Source: Chitinophagaceae bacterium (GTDB taxonomy: Bacteria; Bacteroidota; Bacteroidia; Chitinophagales; Chitinophagaceae). From it: 8,943 nt of DNA. The notes beneath the pieces were generated by a model. That model made no database searches. It was not told the origin of the DNA and saw only the letters and a list, made by a program, of their open reading frames with translations. Shown here one piece after another: positions 5,717 to 8,943 of this stretch. Location of the stretch: assembly GCA_009996555.1 (NCBI GenBank), contig JAACZX010000073.1:1-8943 (forward strand), in the 5' to 3' direction. The position numbers and the translations under genes are program-made. How positions within the stretch are numbered: the first letter of the stretch is position 1; each line of letters starts with the position of its first letter.

Positions 5717-7954
5717 CTGGACTCAACTATTAACATACCGACCTATACCCTTACCCCGGAACAGGAAAAAAAGGAAATCCTTCGCCATTACCGTAGTTTG
5801 TTACGTTCGCTCAAAACGAAGTTGAAAAAAGGCGATAAGGAACTGGTGCGTATTGCCTTTGAAATGGCAGCAGAAGCTCACCAGACCATGCGCCGCAAAA
5901 GCGGTGAACCTTATATCCTGCATCCGCTGGCAGTGGCACAGATATGCGTGGAAGAAATAGGATTGGGTGTGCGTTCAACCATTTGTGCTTTGCTGCACGA
6001 TACGGTGGAGGATACAGATATAACCCTGGAAGATATTGCCCGTGAGTTTGGAAACGAGATTGCCCGTATTATTGATGGACTGACGAAGATCTCTACAGTT
6101 GTAGATGCCAACTCCACACAACAGGCAGAAAATTTCAAAAAAATATTACTGACGCTTACCGATGATCCCCGTGTGATCCTGATCAAACTGGCCGACCGGC
6201 TGCACAATATGCGGACAATGGACAGTATGAAGCGGGAAAAGCAACTGAAGATATCAAGCGAAACAGTATATGTATATGCTCCGCTGGCACATCGTCTTGG
6301 TTTATATAATATAAAAACCGAGATGGAGGACCTGTCCATGAAGTACCTGGAGCCGGACACCTACAAAGAAATTGCACGCAAACTCAGTGAAACCAAGCGG
6401 GAAAGAAGCCGTTATATCAATGAGTTTGTAAAGCCCATTAAAGAAAAACTTGAACGTGCAGGTTTCCAGAGTTTTGAATTATATGGTCGCCCTAAATCCA
6501 TTCACTCCATTTCCAACAAGATCAAAAAGAAAGGAGTAACGTTTGAAGAAGTGTATGATCTGTTTGCGATCCGCATCATCATCGATTCTCCACACGAAAG
6601 AGAGAAAGAAGATTGCTGGAAAGCGTATTCCATTGTAACGGATATGTACACACCATCGCCTGAACGTTTGCGTGACTGGCTGAGTAATCCGAAAAGCAAT
6701 GGTTACGAAGCGTTACATACAACCGTAATGGGGCCGCAGGGTAAATGGGTGGAAGTGCAGATACGCACCAAGCGGATGAATGAAATTGCAGAAAAAGGAT
6801 TGGCAGCTCACTGGAAATACAAAGAAGGTACAGGCGATGAGGACCGCTTTGATAAATGGTTCCATAACATTCGCGAAGCGCTGAATACGCAGGACAGTAG
6901 TTCTATCGATTTTCTGCAGGATTTCAAGAGTTCATTCCTGGCAGAAGAAATTTATGTGTACACACCAAAAGGCGATGTAAAGATGTTGCCTGTGGGTGCC
7001 ACAGCGCTTGATTTTGCATTTAGTGTGCATAGTGATGTGGGCAGCCGTTGTATTGGTGCAAAAGTGAATCACAAACTGGTGCCTATTGCACACAAGTTGC
7101 GTAGTGGCGACCAGATAGAAATTATTACCAGCAGCAAGCAAAAGCCAAGCGAAGACTGGCTCAGCTTTGTGGTAACGGCCAAAGCCCGTAACAAGATCAA
7201 GGATGCATTAAAAGAAGAAAAGCGGAAAGTAGCCGATGAAGGAAAGTATGTGCTGCAACGCAAGCTGGAGCAAATGGGCGCTTCCTACGATGTACAGAAT
7301 GTAGATACACTCATCCAGTTTTTTAAAGTGCCTTCGCACCTTGAACTGTATTATAAGATCGCTACAAAAACAGTTGACCTGAAAGAGCTGAAGGAACTGC
7401 AGCTGCATGGCGATAAATTTGAATTGCCCAAACCGGTAAAACCGGTACTTGAACCAAAACCCGAATACGATCCCAACAGGCCATCGCATAAAGATTCTGA
7501 GCTCATCATTTTTGGTGAAAGCAGCGACAGGATTGTGTATACTTTGGCAAACTGTTGTAAGCCTATTCCCGGCGATGATGTATTTGGATTTGTATCAACA
7601 GGAAAAGGGTTGATCATCCACCGCACCAGCTGCCCCAACGCATCAAGACTGCTTTCGAACTTTGGCCACCGTGTAGTAAAAACGAAATGGGCCAAGAACA
7701 AAGAAATTTCTTTCCTCACCGGTGTTAAGATCATTGGGGTGGATGATGTGGGTGTGGTTAGCAAGATCACCAACCTCATCAGCAGCGAAATGCGGTTAAA
7801 CATCAGCGCCATCACTATTGAAGCAAAGGAAGGTGTGTTCCAGGGCAATATCAAGTTATTTGTGCATGATAAAGATGAACTGGACGATCTTGTTTCACGC
7901 CTGTATAAACTAACGGGCATTCAGAAAGTGGAGCGTTACGATACTGAGCAATAA
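5717..7954 (+). CDS. rel: Bifunctional (p)ppGpp synthetase/hydrolase, RelA/SpoT family
   Basis: Makes (p)ppGpp from ATP and GDP/GTP in starvation and hydrolyses it afterwards; the central stringent-response enzyme. Numbered from the CTG at 5717 it has 745 residues, a normal full length. The hydrolase domain is intact: H69, HD at 94-95, ED at 98-99 and D160 in LADRLHN. The synthetase domain has GRPKSIHSI at 257-265, D281, the basic RLRD motif at 317-320 (the RxKD-like form of bifunctional enzymes, not the ExDD of RelA), NGYEALHT and E346 in VEVQIRT. TGS follows at 410-472, then a zinc-finger region with C613, C614, H635 and C639, and a C-terminal ACT domain. The start is uncertain: no in-frame ATG precedes the conserved TYTLTPEQEKKEI segment. 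Candidates are TTG 5615, TTG 5684, CTG 5717 and ATT 5729. I chose CTG because it precedes the conserved segment closely and follows the promoter-like box. purA lies 89 bases downstream. Confidence 0.96.
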   Translation: MDSTINIPTYTLTPEQEKKEILRHYRSLLRSLKTKLKKGDKELVRIAFEMAAEAHQTMRRKSGEPYILHPLAVAQICVEEIGLGVRSTICALLHDTVEDTDITLEDIAREFGNEIARIIDGLTKISTVVDANSTQQAENFKKILLTLTDDPRVILIKLADRLHNMRTMDSMKREKQLKISSETVYVYAPLAHRLGLYNIKTEMEDLSMKYLEPDTYKEIARKLSETKRERSRYINEFVKPIKEKLERAGFQSFELYGRPKSIHSISNKIKKKGVTFEEVYDLFAIRIIIDSPHEREKEDCWKAYSIVTDMYTPSPERLRDWLSNPKSNGYEALHTTVMGPQGKWVEVQIRTKRMNEIAEKGLAAHWKYKEGTGDEDRFDKWFHNIREALNTQDSSSIDFLQDFKSSFLAEEIYVYTPKGDVKMLPVGATALDFAFSVHSDVGSRCIGAKVNHKLVPIAHKLRSGDQIEIITSSKQKPSEDWLSFVVTAKARNKIKDALKEEKRKVADEGKYVLQRKLEQMGASYDVQNVDTLIQFFKVPSHLELYYKIATKTVDLKELKELQLHGDKFELPKPVKPVLEPKPEYDPNRPSHKDSELIIFGESSDRIVYTLANCCKPIPGDDVFGFVSTGKGLIIHRTSCPNASRLLSNFGHRVVKTKWAKNKEISFLTGVKIIGVDDVGVVSKITNLISSEMRLNISAITIEAKEGVFQGNIKLFVHDKDELDDLVSRLYKLTGIQKVERYDTEQ

Positions 7955-7978
7955 TTTCTTTTCCCACACCCGCATTTT

Positions 7979-8012
7979 TTTGCGGCTTGCCCTTGGTATT
8001 CTCTTATTTTTG
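7979..8012 (+). promoter_or_regulatory. Candidate purA promoter
   Basis: TATTTTTG (8005-8012) fully matches the TAnnTTTG -7 consensus, and TTTG at 7979-7982 lies 22 bases upstream, in the range for a -33 element. Transcription would begin at about 8016-8019, giving a leader of roughly 25 bases before the purA ATG. The 12-base word tttttgcggctt occurs twice (7977-7988 and 8007-8018), once over each box. Confidence 0.55.
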
Positions 8013-8043
8013 CGGCTTCAAACTAATCCTCTCAAACTTTTTT

Positions 8044-8943
8044 ATGGTTGATGTAATTCTCGGGCTCCAGTGGGGCGATGAAGGAAAAGGAAAAATTGTT
8101 GACTTTTTTGCTCCCAAGTATGATGTGATTGCACGTTTCCAGGGCGGCCCCAATGCAGGACACACATTGTATGTAAACGGTGAAAAAGTGGTGCTGCACC
8201 AGATCCCCAGCGGTATTTTTCACAAAGGCATTGTTAACCTCATTGGTAACGGTGTGGTGCTCGACCCGGTTACACTTAAAAAAGAATGTGAGAAGGTGGC
8301 GGCAATGGGTGTTAATGTAAAAGAAAACCTCTTTATTGCACAGCGCACAAATATTATTGTGCCCACACACCGTGCGCTGGATAAAGCTGCTGAGCTGGCC
8401 AAAGGCGATGAAAAGATCGGTTCAACCTTAAAAGGGATTGGTCCTGCTTATATGGATAAAACAGGCCGCAATGCATTGCGAGTAGGCGATCTGCTGGATC
8501 CTGAATTTACTAAACTGTATGAAAAGCTGAAAGCAAAACATTTGCAGCTGCTGGGTAATTACAATTTTACAGAAGACATCAGCGAGTGGGAAAAAGAGTT
8601 TTTTGAAGCAGTTGAGTTTTTGAAAACACTCAACATTGTAAATGGTGAATATTTTATCAATCAGAAAATAGCAGAAGGCAAGCAGGTATTGGCCGAAGGT
8701 GCGCAGGGCAGTATGCTTGATATTGATTTTGGTACATTTCCGTTTGTTACCTCATCCAATACTATTTCGGCCGGTGTAAGCACAGGGCTGGGTGTGGCAC
8801 CAAACAAGATCAGGGAAGTGATTGGTATTACCAAAGCTTATTGCACACGTGTGGGCAGTGGCCCGTTCCCTACGGAGCTGTTTGATGCTACCGGCGATGA
8901 GCTGCGTAAGATCGGTAATGAATTTGGCGCAACAACCGGTCGC
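8044..8943 (+). CDS. purA: Adenylosuccinate synthetase, N-terminal part (3' end outside the window)
   Basis: Joins IMP and aspartate with GTP hydrolysis to form adenylosuccinate, the first committed step from IMP to AMP; cytoplasmic homodimer. I translated 300 codons from ATG 8044, open to the right edge; full family members are about 420-430 residues. The N-terminal signature QWGDEGKGKIVD is at 9-20 with the catalytic D12, GGPNAGHT at 34-41 has the catalytic H40, and GIGPAYMDK follows. The segment EGAQGSMLDIDFGTFPFVTSSN and the motif RVGSGPFPTEL are also present, and all are typical of PurA. The protein begins directly at the family's usual first strand (MVDVILGLQWGDEGKG), which supports this ATG. 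Rel lies upstream on the same strand with no strong terminator between them, so some read-through is possible besides the promoter proposed at 7979-8012. Confidence 0.98.
   Translation, partial: MVDVILGLQWGDEGKGKIVDFFAPKYDVIARFQGGPNAGHTLYVNGEKVVLHQIPSGIFHKGIVNLIGNGVVLDPVTLKKECEKVAAMGVNVKENLFIAQRTNIIVPTHRALDKAAELAKGDEKIGSTLKGIGPAYMDKTGRNALRVGDLLDPEFTKLYEKLKAKHLQLLGNYNFTEDISEWEKEFFEAVEFLKTLNIVNGEYFINQKIAEGKQVLAEGAQGSMLDIDFGTFPFVTSSNTISAGVSTGLGVAPNKIREVIGITKAYCTRVGSGPFPTELFDATGDELRKIGNEFGATTGR

Noticed and set aside
7351..7920. A 189-codon open frame on the minus strand opposite rel
   Set aside because: Antisense to conserved ZFD and ACT coding sequence, Ser/Leu/Thr-rich with no recognisable domain; a shadow.
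7970..7985. Hairpin ccgca-tttttt-tgcgg after the rel stop codon as a terminator
   Set aside because: Only 5 bp of stem with the T-run in the loop and no T-tail after it; the repeated tttttgcggctt word explains it better as promoter sequence.
8032..8370. Minus-strand open frames opposite the start of purA
   Set aside because: They run antisense to the strongly conserved PurA N-terminus and have Cys/Phe/Asn-rich sequence without domains.
1..8943. A new defence, mobile or biosynthetic system
   Set aside because: All large genes belong to well-known core families; there is no transposase, integrase, toxin-antitoxin pair or unusual gene cluster in the window.

Overview
The window is a housekeeping stretch from a member of the Bacteroidota, most likely a Chitinophagaceae-like bacterium. 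The evidence is protein style (Rel, trigger factor, two tandem ClpP), the general lack of Shine-Dalgarno sequences, promoter-like TAnnTTTG boxes, and intergenic DNA filled with short words such as tttaaagttt, cgtacttc and cagattt. This placement is an inference from sequence style; no 16S or other marker gene is present.

Layout. (1) Bases 1-564 (+): the C-terminal part of an acyl-CoA dehydrogenase, cut by the left edge and followed by a terminator hairpin. (2) Bases 616-789 (-): a 57-codon gene for a small acidic protein of unknown function, convergent with the dehydrogenase. (3) Bases 914-5382 (-): a protein quality-control block, in transcription order tig (trigger factor), clpP, a second divergent clpP, and clpX. 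Strong intrinsic terminators follow tig, the clpP pair and clpX, so the block is probably three transcription units rather than one operon. (4) Bases 5475-5556 (-): tRNA-Leu(UAG), immediately upstream of tig on the same strand. (5) To about 7954 (+): a bifunctional RelA/SpoT-type (p)ppGpp synthetase/hydrolase with no in-frame ATG at its plausible N-terminus. (6) Bases 8044-8943 (+): the first 300 codons of purA (adenylosuccinate synthetase), cut by the right edge.

How the genes work together. Trigger factor meets nascent chains at the ribosome, while ClpX unfolds substrates and feeds them to the ClpP chamber. Two ClpP paralogues with intact catalytic triads suggest a mixed or two-ring protease. 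Rel makes and removes (p)ppGpp, and PurA is a known target of ppGpp inhibition in other bacteria, so the rel-purA adjacency is functionally sensible.

I found no mobile element, CRISPR array, phage gene or defence system, and nothing that amounts to a new multi-gene system. The points most worth a second look are the divergent second ClpP, the start of rel, the natural His-rich tail of trigger factor, the unlisted small gene, and the matched repeats between stop codon and terminator of clpX and tig.
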